Source of the DNA: DASQDN01 sp963833675
GTDB taxonomy: Bacteria; Acidobacteriota; Terriglobia; Bryobacterales; Bryobacteraceae
Reading direction: 5' to 3'
Length of the DNA stretch: 64,000 nucleotides
Assembly: GCA_963833675.1 (NCBI GenBank)
Contig: CAWHYW010000010.1
Location: 1-64,000 of the forward strand
Shown: one piece after another, positions 46,817-55,513 of the stretch
How the letters are laid out: each line of letters opens with the position of its first letter
How positions within the stretch are numbered: position 1 is the first letter of the stretch
The notes under the pieces: model-generated
What the model saw: the letters and a program-made list of their open reading frames with translations, nothing else
Told to the model about the DNA's origin: nothing
Database searches by the model: none
Program-made: the position numbers and the translations under genes

Positions 46817-47786
46817 AAAAACTCCAGTAATTCTTTCTCGAAGATCTCCGGCTTCTCCAGATGGGGAATGTGTCCGCAATCCGGCACAACTACGGCTGAC
46901 CCGTTCGGAATATCCTTTGCGGCTCGTTGCGCGAGCTCAGGAAAGTGACCCATCTTCTCGCGCAATTGCGGCGTCGCTTTACCGCTTAACGGAACTGTTC
47001 GATCCTTCTCGCCGACGATCAAGAGCGTAGGCATTTTCAACTGTGGGTACTCGTATCGAACCGGCTGCTCGTAAATCATCTGATACGCGAGAGCGGACGC
47101 CTTCGCCCAGCGCGGAATACTCGCCGCTTGAGGTTACCCGGATCGGTACTTCAGCGAGCGCGGCATATTGCTCCGAAGCCGGATTCGCAAAGTATCGTTT
47201 GAACACGGCGCGAATCTTTTCGGGATCTGTATTGATCAATTCCTGCTGATACAACTCATCGTCGGTGGATCGAGGAATTACGCGATAGTCCTCCATGCCA
47301 AGCGGTCCTTCCAAAACGAGTTGACTGGTGCGCTCGGGATAGGACAAAGCAAATCTCGCAGCCAGCATCCCGCCTGTCGAATGACCAATCACGGAGGCGC
47401 GTCGCACGCCGAGTTTGTCCAGAAGCTGTGCCGTATTCGCCGCCAACAGGTGAAAGCTGTAATGGATTTCTGGTTTCGATGACTTCCCCCATCCGATCTG
47501 GTCAGGGACGACCACTCGGTAACCATTAGAGGAAAGAAAGGCAATCACATTGGCCCAGTAGTATCCGCCAAAATTCTTTCCGTGCATCAGAACGACAGTG
47601 CGGCCATTCGGAGTTCCGGATGCCGCTACGTCCATGTAAGCCATGCGCAGGTCCTGTCCTTCGATCCGCATAGGAAGGAACTTTACCGGATGCGGATAGG
47701 GGTAGGATTCAAGCCCGATGCCGAGCGGCTGAGCAGCAAGCTGTCCCGGCCAGCAGAAAATTAAAAACAAGCCACAGCCTTAACAT
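46798..47786 (-). CDS. Alpha/beta hydrolase with signal peptide, frameshifted
   Basis: The N-terminus MLRLWLVFNFLLAG is signal-like (ATG 47786) and shifts frame within 20 codons to LAAQPLGIGLESYPYPHPVK. VVLMHGKNFGGYYWANVIAF is the oxyanion region and VIGHSTGGMLAARFALSYPE the nucleophile elbow (Ser). After a shift near 47060, LLIVGEKDRTVPL holds the acid and PDCGHIPHLEKPEIF the catalytic His. About 329 residues. It may be an esterase or haloalkane-dehalogenase-like enzyme; the substrate is unknown. Its end overlaps the gyrA terminator. Confidence 0.82.
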
Positions 47787-47844
47787 TGTGTTCGTTGGAT
47801 GAAGATTCTATCGTCCCGTTACCTTTCAACGCTAAAATAATCGT

Positions 47845-48717
47845 ATGGCAACACTGGTGGGCATCGCCGGCACCTCTACCGGGCCTGTCTTCGATCGCTC
47901 CGTTCTCGAACAGAAGCAGAACAGATTGTTCAACATTCTGCGCGATTTGGAACGCGTGCTCGTCGCCTACTCTGGCGGGACCGACTCCGCATATCTTGCC
48001 TGGGCGGCGGCCAAGGTACTCGGCGATAAGGCGGTTGCGATTACGGCTGATTCCGCCTCCATTCCCACATCGCACAAACACGATGCAGAGGCGTTTGCTC
48101 GCGAGGCCGGCATTATTCACGAGTACATCCAGACCTACGAGTTCGACAACCCGAAATACGTCGCCAACAATCCTGACCGGTGTTTTCATTGCAAAGACGA
48201 ACTCTTCACCAGACTCGAAGAAGTCGGAGCCGCCCGAGGTGTTAGCCACATCATCTACGGTGTGAATAAGGATGATTTGGGCGATTACCGTCCAGGTCAG
48301 AACGCGGCGCGAATTCATGAGGCCAAAGCCCCGCTGGTCGAAGCCGACCTGACGAAAGCGGAGATTCGCGAGCTATCCCGCCTTGCCGGTCTTCGAACGT
48401 GGGACCGGCCTGCATCTGCGTGTCTGAGTTCTCGGATTCCCTATGGCACTCCGGTTACGGCGGAGACCGTGAAGACAGTGGAATCCGGCGAGGAAGCGAT
48501 CAAGACCCTGGGCTTCCGGCAGTTCCGTGTGCGCTTCCATGGCGAGCTTGTCCGAATCGAAATTTCCCGTGAAGAAATGGAACGCGCCCTCAGCCTGGAG
48601 ATGGCAGAAGCGTTTACAAGTATATTCAAACCACTCGGATTCAACTACGTGACCCTTGACCTCCAAGGATATAGGCAGGGTGCAATGAACGAAGTCCTGA
48701 AATTGCATCGCGATTAG
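47845..48717 (+). CDS. larE: LarE ATP-dependent sacrificial sulfur transferase
   Basis: Intact, 290 residues. The PP-loop is VLVAYSGGTDSAYLAW. NPDRCFHCKDELFTRL and YGVNKDDLGDYRPGQNAA are LarE blocks. The sacrificial cysteine lies in RPASACLSSRIPYGTPVTAE. LarE adenylates pyridinium-dicarboxylate mononucleotide and donates its Cys sulfur to build the nickel-pincer cofactor of lactate racemase. Neither larB, larC nor larA is nearby, so this copy may serve another sulfur insertion or partners elsewhere. It overlaps the convergent TPR gene by 4 bp. Confidence 0.9.
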   Translation: MATLVGIAGTSTGPVFDRSVLEQKQNRLFNILRDLERVLVAYSGGTDSAYLAWAAAKVLGDKAVAITADSASIPTSHKHDAEAFAREAGIIHEYIQTYEFDNPKYVANNPDRCFHCKDELFTRLEEVGAARGVSHIIYGVNKDDLGDYRPGQNAARIHEAKAPLVEADLTKAEIRELSRLAGLRTWDRPASACLSSRIPYGTPVTAETVKTVESGEEAIKTLGFRQFRVRFHGELVRIEISREEMERALSLEMAEAFTSIFKPLGFNYVTLDLQGYRQGAMNEVLKLHRD

Positions 48718-49448
48718 CGGCTGCGAGACCTATTCCCTTCGCGCCTGAGTCGTGCCATCACATCTGGATGAGCGACTTCGAAGGCTGCGGCGCGTATTTC
48801 GAGTTGTTTCGCTTCGGAGAGTTCGTTCCTCATAACTAGGATTTCGCTAAGCGCTCGCAGGCTGACGAGTACGATTTCGTCCTGCGCCGATAGCTCCGGC
48901 GTTGTGAGGACGCGGCGGAATAACGGCTCAGCGCGTCCGTATTCCTGCTTCTGGAAGAAGATCGCCCCCTGAATTCCGGCGCTATCCGCTAGACGATGGC
49001 GGCACTGCTCAACTTCCTTGCCGTTGGATGCACACTGCTCGAACGTTTTCATCGCCTCCTCAATCAAACGCTCACCATGAAACTGATCGGCCGACGCGAA
49101 ATCGCTGCTCTGGTAGAAAAAACCAAGGTCCGCCTGCGAAAGCCCCCGATCCATTCCTTCGGCCGACTTTTCGAGGCGCTGCTGGAACAGGTTCTCGAGT
49201 TTTTCGGTATTGTCGATCCGTTTGTAAATCTGGGCCAATGGCGACACGATTTCGGCATACATCTCACTGGTGCTTGGATGTACAGCAGCAGACATCTCCA
49301 AAAGTTCCAGATAGCGAGCCTCGGCCGTGACCCAGTTTTCGGAATCGATAGCGGCTCGGCCTTCCGACTTCAGGCGATCGAATTGGGAGCGAGGTTCGCC
49401 TGCCCACAGAGCCCCCGCGAAGAGCATTGCGATGAAACACTTATTCAC
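48714..49448 (-). CDS. Secreted tetratricopeptide-repeat-like protein
   Basis: Intact, 244 residues. A signal peptide (MNKCFIAMLFAGALWAGEP) is followed by TPR-like helix pairs: GRAAIDSENWVTAEARYLEL, IYKRIDNTEKLENLFQQRLE and IFFQKQEYGRAEPLFRRVLT. Likely a periplasmic scaffold or an acidobacterial repeat protein. No catalytic motif is present. Confidence 0.72.
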   Translation of the reverse strand: MNKCFIAMLFAGALWAGEPRSQFDRLKSEGRAAIDSENWVTAEARYLELLEMSAAVHPSTSEMYAEIVSPLAQIYKRIDNTEKLENLFQQRLEKSAEGMDRGLSQADLGFFYQSSDFASADQFHGERLIEEAMKTFEQCASNGKEVEQCRHRLADSAGIQGAIFFQKQEYGRAEPLFRRVLTTPELSAQDEIVLVSLRALSEILVMRNELSEAKQLEIRAAAFEVAHPDVMARLRREGNRSRSR

Positions 49449-49526
49449 GTTGTTGTGATGCCCATCATACGGCGTTTGCCTGAGGCCTTCAACGTATATC
49501 CGTACTTAGTACTTTTGCTATAGGAA

Positions 49527-50069
49527 CTATGATTGCTGGAACAACCGAATAGCGGCGATTCCGACAGCCCCGGTCGTAATGCAGGATAGCGCGTTTTCAT
49601 GGGTGATTCCTCCCAAAGCAAATAAGGGAATCTGGGTTGAGCCGGCCGCAATCCGCAAGGCATCCAGGCCAACACCGGGACCCTTGCCGGGACTCGCAAA
49701 GACTGGACCATAGACGATGAAGTCCGCTCCTTCCGCATCTCTGATCTCAGCCGTCGAGTGACATGAGACGCCAATGAGGAAATCCGGCGGCAAAATACGG
49801 CGCCACTCGGATGCTGGGATGGATTTCGAAGGCAAATGCACGCCGTGCGCTTTGGCCGCTAAAGCAATATCAGCGCGCCCATTCACGAGGATCCGAGTTC
49901 GCCGGAGCGACACCGCCGCAACTGCTGCTTGCGCCAAAGCAAGCAGATCACGCCCATTCAGGTCCTTCTCGCGAATCTGGATGAAATCGACGTCGTCCGC
50001 GGCCGCCAGTCTGATACAGTCGAGCAGATCCCGACAACCATGCCGGTCGCTAATGTAATAGCGCCTCAT
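49527..50069 (-). CDS. Thiamine-phosphate synthase-like protein (ThiE/TenI family)
   Basis: Intact, 180 residues. MRRYYISDRHGCRDLL, FIQIREKDLNGRDLLALAQA, RILVNGRADIALAAKAHGVH, LIGVSCHSTAEIRDAEGADF and YGPVFASPGKGPGVG carry the TIM-barrel phosphate and pyrophosphate sites of ThiE (IQIREK; GPVF). The last block IPLFALGGITHENALSCITT is typical. It is shorter than ThiE of enterics (about 210), so TenI-like function is possible. It is the last gene of the mod-fmdE cluster. Confidence 0.83.
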   Translation of the reverse strand: MRRYYISDRHGCRDLLDCIRLAAADDVDFIQIREKDLNGRDLLALAQAAVAAVSLRRTRILVNGRADIALAAKAHGVHLPSKSIPASEWRRILPPDFLIGVSCHSTAEIRDAEGADFIVYGPVFASPGKGPGVGLDALRIAAGSTQIPLFALGGITHENALSCITTGAVGIAAIRLFQQS

Positions 50070-50072
50070 CCG

Positions 50073-50654
50073 CTACAGCGATTCATAGTAGCGTTCGCCA
50101 GCGCAAGCTTTGCAAAGTGTCCTGCCGCCCATGAGCACTTCGCGCCGGAAGTTGATTCCTTCGCCACATTCATCGCAGTTGATACGACCTGCTTTATATC
50201 CGGGCATCTCTTCCGGACCGATTCTGATGCGCACCCATTCAGTTGAGAATAGTTCCTCATCCGGCAATTCCCGATAGGCCAGCATTTGACCCTGGTTCCT
50301 ATTCTCGATATCGGGATATAGCTCGCGAGCTCGTTCTTTCGACGATTCAAGCGCCACGACGCGAATTGCTCTATCCTCGCGCAAGTCACAGAAAGATGCC
50401 GCCATTTTGCCGAAATCCCGGAATTTCAGGGCTCGTTTGCCTAGACGGCAACCGGTCACCACAGAGATGGCATCCGTCGCGCATCGATCGATTTCGACAA
50501 AAGTAACCAGTCGCTTCCGATCGGCGCCTGTCGGATCGTCGATACCAAGACACCTCAATCCGCAGAGCGCCATCCGCACACCCAGAATCTGTCCCGCGCA
50601 AAGATGCCCGTGCGCTTTTTCGGCCAAGGCTATGTACTCATCGAAACGCTTCAT
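50073..50654 (-). CDS. FmdE-family protein with C-terminal zinc ribbon
   Basis: From MKRFDEYIALAEKAHGHLCA (start overlapping the modC stop by 4 bp). GHLCAGQILGVRMALCGLRC and FVEIDRCATDAISVVTGCRL are the FmdE (formylmethanofuran dehydrogenase subunit E-like) blocks with conserved His and Cys. CDECGEGINFRREV with CKACAGERYYE is a four-Cys zinc ribbon. About 193 residues. Family members are linked to molybdenum or tungsten enzymes, which fits translation coupling with the molybdate transporter. Confidence 0.85.
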   Translation of the reverse strand: MKRFDEYIALAEKAHGHLCAGQILGVRMALCGLRCLGIDDPTGADRKRLVTFVEIDRCATDAISVVTGCRLGKRALKFRDFGKMAASFCDLREDRAIRVVALESSKERARELYPDIENRNQGQMLAYRELPDEELFSTEWVRIRIGPEEMPGYKAGRINCDECGEGINFRREVLMGGRTLCKACAGERYYESL

Positions 50655-51715
50655 ATAACGCGCAGGCCGTGCGGTGGAAACGCGACGGTCCACTCCCTAG
50701 TTTGAGTGTAGTCGGCCCGCGGGATTTCGACATGAAGGCCGCCGGCAAACTCGAGGCGGACTCCATCCGGGATATCGACTGCCCTCTCTAAATCGGCGGG
50801 AATACTGTTCGCTCCGGAGCGGCGTGAATCGCGAGGCTCGGCAATTAGCTGACGTGGGGTGACAAGCAGGTGAACCCGATCGCCCTTCAGGTGGCCGGGG
50901 AAGTAATCAGCTTGCAGGTCGTTCCCTCCCAAACGGAGCACACTGATGTTCCGGGAAGGATCGAGCGAGCGAATCTCCACCGGCAGGATGTTATAGAGAC
51001 CCAGCAACCGCGCAGTTTCGAGCGATGCAGGCCGGCCGCAAACCGCTGCGGGTTCTCCGCTCTGGACAACACGCCCATCGCGAAAAACAAACATCTCATC
51101 GGCGAGTTCGAAACATTCCTCCAGGCTGTGGGTCACCAGAAGGATCGGAATGTTGAAAGTGGCGCGTATGTCACGCAAAATCTCATACAATTCAGACCGC
51201 AGCGGGGCATCCAGACCTCTTGCAGGCTCGTCAAGAAGCAAAATCCTTGGAAGAGCTACCAGTGAACGAGCCAACGAACACCTCTGCCGCTGTCCGCCTG
51301 AGAGTTGATGGGGAAACCTGCCGGCAACATCGGCCAGACGAAAACGATCGAGCAATTCGTTCACACGCCTGTGCCTTTCGATTCTCTTAGTACGCTTTGC
51401 GGCGAACAGGAGATTGCCACGGACAGTCATGTGGGGAAACAGCGCATAGTTCTGGAGCACGTATCCACAACGCCGATCCTGTGGAATGCGATTGACACCC
51501 GCTCCGCCATCGAAGAGCAAAACGTCATCGAGAAGAATACGCCCGCTATCCGGCCGCACAAATCCTGCAATGCAGTCGAGCACCAGCGTCTTCCCTGCTC
51601 CGCTGGGACCGAAAAGAACGGTCACACCGCGGCCGGCTTCAAACGACACGTCCAGCGAAAAGGCGACAGAATCGCGTGCTGCGGAAAATCTCTTAACCAG
51701 CGAAGCCTGAATCAT
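50651..51715 (-). CDS. modC: Molybdate ABC transporter ATP-binding protein ModC
   Basis: Intact, 354 residues. Walker A is LFGPSGAGKTLVLDCIAGF, the Q-loop is CGYVLQNYALFPHMT, the ABC signature HQLSGGQRQRCSLARSLVA, and Walker B PRILLLDEPARGLDAPLRSE. The H-loop is LLVTHSLEECFELADEM. The C-terminal part (LKGDRVHLLVTPRQLIAEPR) fits a TOBE/MopI molybdate domain. It overlaps modB by 4 bp. It powers molybdate (or tungstate) uptake. Confidence 0.88.
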   Translation of the reverse strand: MIQASLVKRFSAARDSVAFSLDVSFEAGRGVTVLFGPSGAGKTLVLDCIAGFVRPDSGRILLDDVLLFDGGAGVNRIPQDRRCGYVLQNYALFPHMTVRGNLLFAAKRTKRIERHRRVNELLDRFRLADVAGRFPHQLSGGQRQRCSLARSLVALPRILLLDEPARGLDAPLRSELYEILRDIRATFNIPILLVTHSLEECFELADEMFVFRDGRVVQSGEPAAVCGRPASLETARLLGLYNILPVEIRSLDPSRNISVLRLGGNDLQADYFPGHLKGDRVHLLVTPRQLIAEPRDSRRSGANSIPADLERAVDIPDGVRLEFAGGLHVEIPRADYTQTREWTVAFPPHGLRVI

Positions 51716-52395
51716 CGGGTCTGTGACCGCACCGGCAACCAGCCTCCGCCGAGCCGATTCGCGACCGTCAGAGTCAAGAGCGAGATCGCCGATATCACTA
51801 ACACCAGAATTCTCGCGACCTGACCGTGCCCCGATTCAACAGCATCGAAGATCGCTACTGCTATCGTCTGTGTTCGCCCCGGAATGTTGCCGGCGACCAT
51901 AAGCGTGGCGCCGAAATCTCCTAGCGATCGCGCAAAGCACAATGCCGCTCCCGCAACAATCGAGCGCCATGCAAGAGGAAGAGTAACTCGCCAAAAGAGT
52001 CTCCATTCCGAAGCACCCAGCGATCTCGCCGCTCGCTCATAGCTGTGGTCGACGCTTTCGAGGGCGGCTCGCGACGTCTTGATCAGCAGAGGAGCCGAAT
52101 GCAACATGGCAGCCACCACAGCTCCGTGCCAAGTGAAGACTATCGGAGATCCCGTTATCTCCTCGTACACTCTGCCGAGCCATGTATCGCGTCCGAGCAC
52201 GATTAGAAGGTAGTAACCGAGCACCGTCGGCGGCAGCACCAAGGGTAGCGTCACCGCTGCATCCAACACATCACGGCCTCGAAACGAGCCGTTCGCCAAA
52301 ACGTAGGCCACGGCCAAACCACCCACGAATGCGAGTAGTGTTGCCGTGGCCGCAACCTTCAGGCTCAGCCAGAGCGGAAACCAGTCAATCTCCAT
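51712..52395 (-). CDS. modB: Molybdate ABC transporter permease ModB
   Basis: Intact, 227 residues, about five transmembrane helices. WLSLKVAATATLLAFVGGLA, TLPLVLPPTVLGYYLLIVLG and the EAA loop (SYERAARSLGASEWRLFWRV), then TLPLAWRSIVAGAALCFARS and LGDFGATLMVAGNIPGRTQT, are the ModB signature. No periplasmic modA gene is adjacent, so the binding protein must be encoded elsewhere. Confidence 0.9.
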   Translation of the reverse strand: MEIDWFPLWLSLKVAATATLLAFVGGLAVAYVLANGSFRGRDVLDAAVTLPLVLPPTVLGYYLLIVLGRDTWLGRVYEEITGSPIVFTWHGAVVAAMLHSAPLLIKTSRAALESVDHSYERAARSLGASEWRLFWRVTLPLAWRSIVAGAALCFARSLGDFGATLMVAGNIPGRTQTIAVAIFDAVESGHGQVARILVLVISAISLLTLTVANRLGGGWLPVRSQTR

Positions 52396-52935
52396 TTATG
52401 CGCGCACGGCAACACGGGAGAGCACTTCCATCGATGCACGGCAAAACGCCGGCAGGTCGTCGGGTTTTCGCGATGTAACAAGGTTGTCATCCACCACAAC
52501 CTCTGCGTCTTCCCATTTTGCGCCGGCGTTCACGACATCGTCCTTAATCGAGAAGAAGCTGGTCGCGCGCTTGCCCTTCAAGGAACCCGTGGAGCACAGA
52601 ACCCACGGTCCATGGCAGATCGCTGCAACCAACTTCCCTTCACGATCGATTGCCCGCACGAATTCCATTGCCTTCGGGTGTCTTCGAATGTGGTCGGGTG
52701 CAAACCCTCCCGGAATCACGACGCCGTCGAAATCGCCCGGTTTGGCGCTTTCATATGACAAATCGGCTTTGACCGGATAACCGAGCTTACTGGTATAAGT
52801 CTGGCCTGCTTCGGCGCCGATGGTAACCACCTCCGCCCCGGCTTCGCGGAATCTCAGCAGCGGATACCAAACTTCGAGTTCCTGGTAGACGTTGTCGACC
52901 AGTAGAGCTATCTTCTTACCTTTCATATCGCCCAT
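52396..52935 (-). CDS. DJ-1/PfpI-family protein (PfpI/YraA type)
   Basis: Intact, about 179 residues from MGDMKGKKIALLVDNVYQEL. REAGAEVVTIGAEAGQTYTS, DFDGVVIPGGFAPDHIRRHP and the nucleophile elbow KLVAAICHGPWVLCS (catalytic Cys followed by His) are the PfpI pattern. Such proteins act as deglycases or glyoxalases. It starts 4 bp from the end of the beta-lactamase-like gene and abuts modB. Confidence 0.87.
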   Translation of the reverse strand: MGDMKGKKIALLVDNVYQELEVWYPLLRFREAGAEVVTIGAEAGQTYTSKLGYPVKADLSYESAKPGDFDGVVIPGGFAPDHIRRHPKAMEFVRAIDREGKLVAAICHGPWVLCSTGSLKGKRATSFFSIKDDVVNAGAKWEDAEVVVDDNLVTSRKPDDLPAFCRASMEVLSRVAVRA

Positions 52936-52939
52936 GCGC

Positions 52940-53818
52940 TCATTGTAATTTGTTGCCATACCGGTTCGAGCGTGCGAGCTTTTCGAAGTAGTCATAAACC
53001 AACCGGGCCACCTCGGGCACTGGGTTGTTCCCGGATTCGAGATACGTTGCCATAACGCTGAGGACAAACGGGCGATTCTTCAAGAAAATGATTCCGGTCT
53101 CGGCCCGGACGCCGTTCAGTTCGCCAGGTTTCGACGCGACCGGAACCTCAGCTGGGATGGCGCTTCGAAAGCTCGCGTTTACCAATTTCAGTATCCCGAT
53201 CATCTCCCTTGACGCCTCGGCATCGACGGCTGTCCCGCGATACAGCATCTCCGCGAGCTTTGCCATGTCCAGAGGAGTCGAAATGTTTTCTCTATTTTCC
53301 GCCGCCGCATTCGAATCCAGCATGCGTCGTTGCAGCTTCGTATCGTTGAGGCCGAATTGCGCCAGAAGATCGTTAACAGCGTCCATACCGACCATGCCAA
53401 TGAGCTTGTTGGTCGCTGTGTTGTCGCTGGTCTCAATCATTGCGCTCGCAAGCTCACGGACTGTGAGGCTCAGAGGTTGCGTGCGGAGTAAGATTTTCAG
53501 ATGCCCGCTGCCCTCGACAATATCCTCCTTCGTGAGCGAAATGCGCTGGTCCAGAGTTAACTTACCGGCGCGGGCCGCGCGATAGACCTGCATCAGAATC
53601 GGAATCTTAATAGAGCTCGCCTGCGGGAAGGTTATGGCGCCGTTGTATTGAATAAGGTGACCTTCATTCAAGTCGATTGCGGCTACTCCAAGAACTGCGG
53701 ATAGGGACTCCTCAAAAGAGCGGATGCGCGCCTGCAGTTTCTGTTCAAGAGCCTTCTGCGGAGAGACTTCAGCGTGCATTACCGCAAGCAGGAACGTGAA
53801 GAAGATGACTAGTCTCAT
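52940..53818 (-). CDS. Class A beta-lactamase-like serine hydrolase
   Basis: Intact, 292 residues, with signal peptide (MRLVIFFTFLLAVMHAE). The S-x-x-K motif is in FPQASSIKIPILMQVYRAAR, SDN is in AMIETSDNTATNKLI, and the KTG position reads KPG (VASKPGELNGVRAETGII). The omega-loop Glu is not clear (SNAAAENRENISTPLDM), so deacylation of beta-lactams may be weak. It could be a penicillin-binding or peptidase relative. It is divergent from rsbR, with only 25 bp between the starts. Confidence 0.85.
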   Translation of the reverse strand: MRLVIFFTFLLAVMHAEVSPQKALEQKLQARIRSFEESLSAVLGVAAIDLNEGHLIQYNGAITFPQASSIKIPILMQVYRAARAGKLTLDQRISLTKEDIVEGSGHLKILLRTQPLSLTVRELASAMIETSDNTATNKLIGMVGMDAVNDLLAQFGLNDTKLQRRMLDSNAAAENRENISTPLDMAKLAEMLYRGTAVDAEASREMIGILKLVNASFRSAIPAEVPVASKPGELNGVRAETGIIFLKNRPFVLSVMATYLESGNNPVPEVARLVYDYFEKLARSNRYGNKLQ

Positions 53819-53843
53819 TTGAGGACCGTGTTATACCAGTACC

Positions 53844-54734
53844 ATGTCGAGTGATGCTCGGTTGCGTCTTGTTGAGATCTTGCGGGACCATGAGCCCGAT
53901 CTTTTGTCTGAATGGGTTCAGCTACAAGCTAAGGAATTCGCGGGAAACCGAGGTTTCGATGAAGCCGAGCTAAGAAGTCGATGCGGCGAATTTCTTTCCA
54001 GTCTCCGAGGTGCGCTCGAACGCTGCGATGGACGCTACATTTCAGCGCCGGAATTTGCGCATGTCCGCGAAATTCTCGAATCAATGTCGACGGATCGGCT
54101 GACACAAGGGTTTACACCCTCCGAAACTGCGACATTCGTGTTTGCTTTCAAGCAGCCTCTATTCAAGCGGCTCAGACAGGAATTCCAGGACGACGCCGAA
54201 GGCTTGGGCGATGCGATCTGGTCGAGCACAGTTCTCATCGACAAGCTTGGGTTGTATGTCACCGAGATTTACCAAAACAACCGAAACGAGGTAATCCAGC
54301 GGCAGCAGGAAGAGATGCTCGAACTTTCTACACCGGTGGTAAAGCTTTGGGAGGGGGTTCTTGCGGTACCGTTGATCGGGACTCTGGACAGCGCTCGAAC
54401 CCAGGTCGTGATGCAGAATCTGTTAGAGGCGATCGTCGATACGGGATCTGAAATTGCGATTGTCGACATAACCGGCGTACCGACCGTGGACACTTTGGTA
54501 GCCCAGCATCTACTTAAGACCGTGTCCGCCGCTCGTCTGATGGGAGCCGATTGCATTATCAGCGGCATACGTCCTCAAATCGCCCAAACCATTATCCATC
54601 TCGGAGTTGATCTCACGAATGTCGTTACGAAGGCGACCTTGGCTGATGCTTTCTCGCTGGCGCTACGACGATCTGGAATGGCCATCCACAGGGAGAAGGC
54701 GGCAGTGAAAGTAAACTCAGCCGAGGTTGCCTAA
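53844..54734 (+). CDS. rsbR: RsbR-type stressosome sensor/scaffold
   Basis: Intact, 296 residues. The N-terminal helical sensor half starts RLVEILRDHEPDLLSEWVQL and FVFAFKQPLFKRLRQEF. The C-terminal STAS domain reads LSTPVVKLWEGVLAVPLIGT, TQVVMQNLLEAIVDTGSEIA and IVDITGVPTVDTLVAQHLLK, with the Thr of VDTLVAQ at the RsbT phosphorylation position. RsbR and RsbS form the 1.8-MDa stressosome core and hold RsbT until stress. It is the first gene of a seven-gene signalling operon. Confidence 0.92.
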   Translation: MSSDARLRLVEILRDHEPDLLSEWVQLQAKEFAGNRGFDEAELRSRCGEFLSSLRGALERCDGRYISAPEFAHVREILESMSTDRLTQGFTPSETATFVFAFKQPLFKRLRQEFQDDAEGLGDAIWSSTVLIDKLGLYVTEIYQNNRNEVIQRQQEEMLELSTPVVKLWEGVLAVPLIGTLDSARTQVVMQNLLEAIVDTGSEIAIVDITGVPTVDTLVAQHLLKTVSAARLMGADCIISGIRPQIAQTIIHLGVDLTNVVTKATLADAFSLALRRSGMAIHREKAAVKVNSAEVA

Positions 54735-54736
54735 CC

Positions 54737-55105
54737 GTGGATAGAATACCCATCCTGAAAATGGGCGAGTTTCTGCTTGTCACCATCCAGGTCGATATGC
54801 ATGATCGCCTGGCGATGACTCTCCAGGAAGACCTCACGGAACGAATCGTGAAGGCGCGCTCTCGCGGAGTACTGATCGATATCTCCGCGCTCGAGATTGT
54901 CGATTCTTTCATCGGAAGAATGCTGGCGAACATTGCCGGTATGGCGAGTCTGCTGGACGCGCGTACCGTTTTGGTGGGCATGCGGCCCGCAGTTGCGATC
55001 ACACTTGTCGAACTCGGCTTATCCCTCAGCGGTATCCGCACTGCATTGAACGTGGAGAAAGGTATGGATCTCCTTCGTTCTACCGCGGACGGCAGAGAGG
55101 GATAG
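54737..55105 (+). CDS. rsbS: RsbS stressosome STAS protein
   Basis: Intact, 122 residues, GTG start 2 bp after rsbR. MDRIPILKMGEFLLVTIQVD, LQEDLTERIVKARSRGVLID and ISALEIVDSFIGRMLANIAG: the Ser in VDSFIGR is the conserved RsbT phosphorylation site (Ser59 in B. subtilis). It forms the stressosome core with RsbR. Confidence 0.93.
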   Translation: MDRIPILKMGEFLLVTIQVDMHDRLAMTLQEDLTERIVKARSRGVLIDISALEIVDSFIGRMLANIAGMASLLDARTVLVGMRPAVAITLVELGLSLSGIRTALNVEKGMDLLRSTADGREG

Positions 55106-55108
55106 CTG

Positions 55109-55513
55109 GTGGCGGGCGTAGAAGGCAAGCTGGAAATTCGGTCGTCGGAGGATGTAGTGCGCGTGCGTCAAGCCGTACGTGCGCTCGCTCTGAAATGCGG
55201 TCTGAGCCTGGTTGACCAAACGAAGATTGTGACTGCCGCGAGCGAACTTGCGCGCAACACTCTAGATTATGGAGGCGGAGGTACCATCACGCTGGAATCG
55301 GTGATGAACGGAACACGTGCGGGAGTTCGGCTCACGTTCGAGGATCAGGGACCGGGAATCCCGGACATCAATCTTGCTCTAAAGGATGGCTGGACCACGG
55401 GCAGCGGCTTGGGCCTAGGTCTCAGCGGTGCAAAGCGGCTCTCGAACGAATTCGATTTGCGGTCTAAGCCCGGCGAGGGCACATGTGTAACCGTTACGCG
55501 ATGGAAGGCTTAA
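55109..55513 (+). CDS. rsbT: RsbT serine-protein kinase
   Basis: Intact, 134 residues. GHKL ATPase motifs: N-box IVTAASELARNTLDYGGGGT, G1 FEDQGPGIPDINLA and G2 GWTTGSGLGLGLSGAKRLSN. RsbT phosphorylates RsbS and RsbR, then leaves the complex to activate a downstream phosphatase or kinase. It is 3 bp after rsbS. Confidence 0.93.
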   Translation: MAGVEGKLEIRSSEDVVRVRQAVRALALKCGLSLVDQTKIVTAASELARNTLDYGGGGTITLESVMNGTRAGVRLTFEDQGPGIPDINLALKDGWTTGSGLGLGLSGAKRLSNEFDLRSKPGEGTCVTVTRWKA

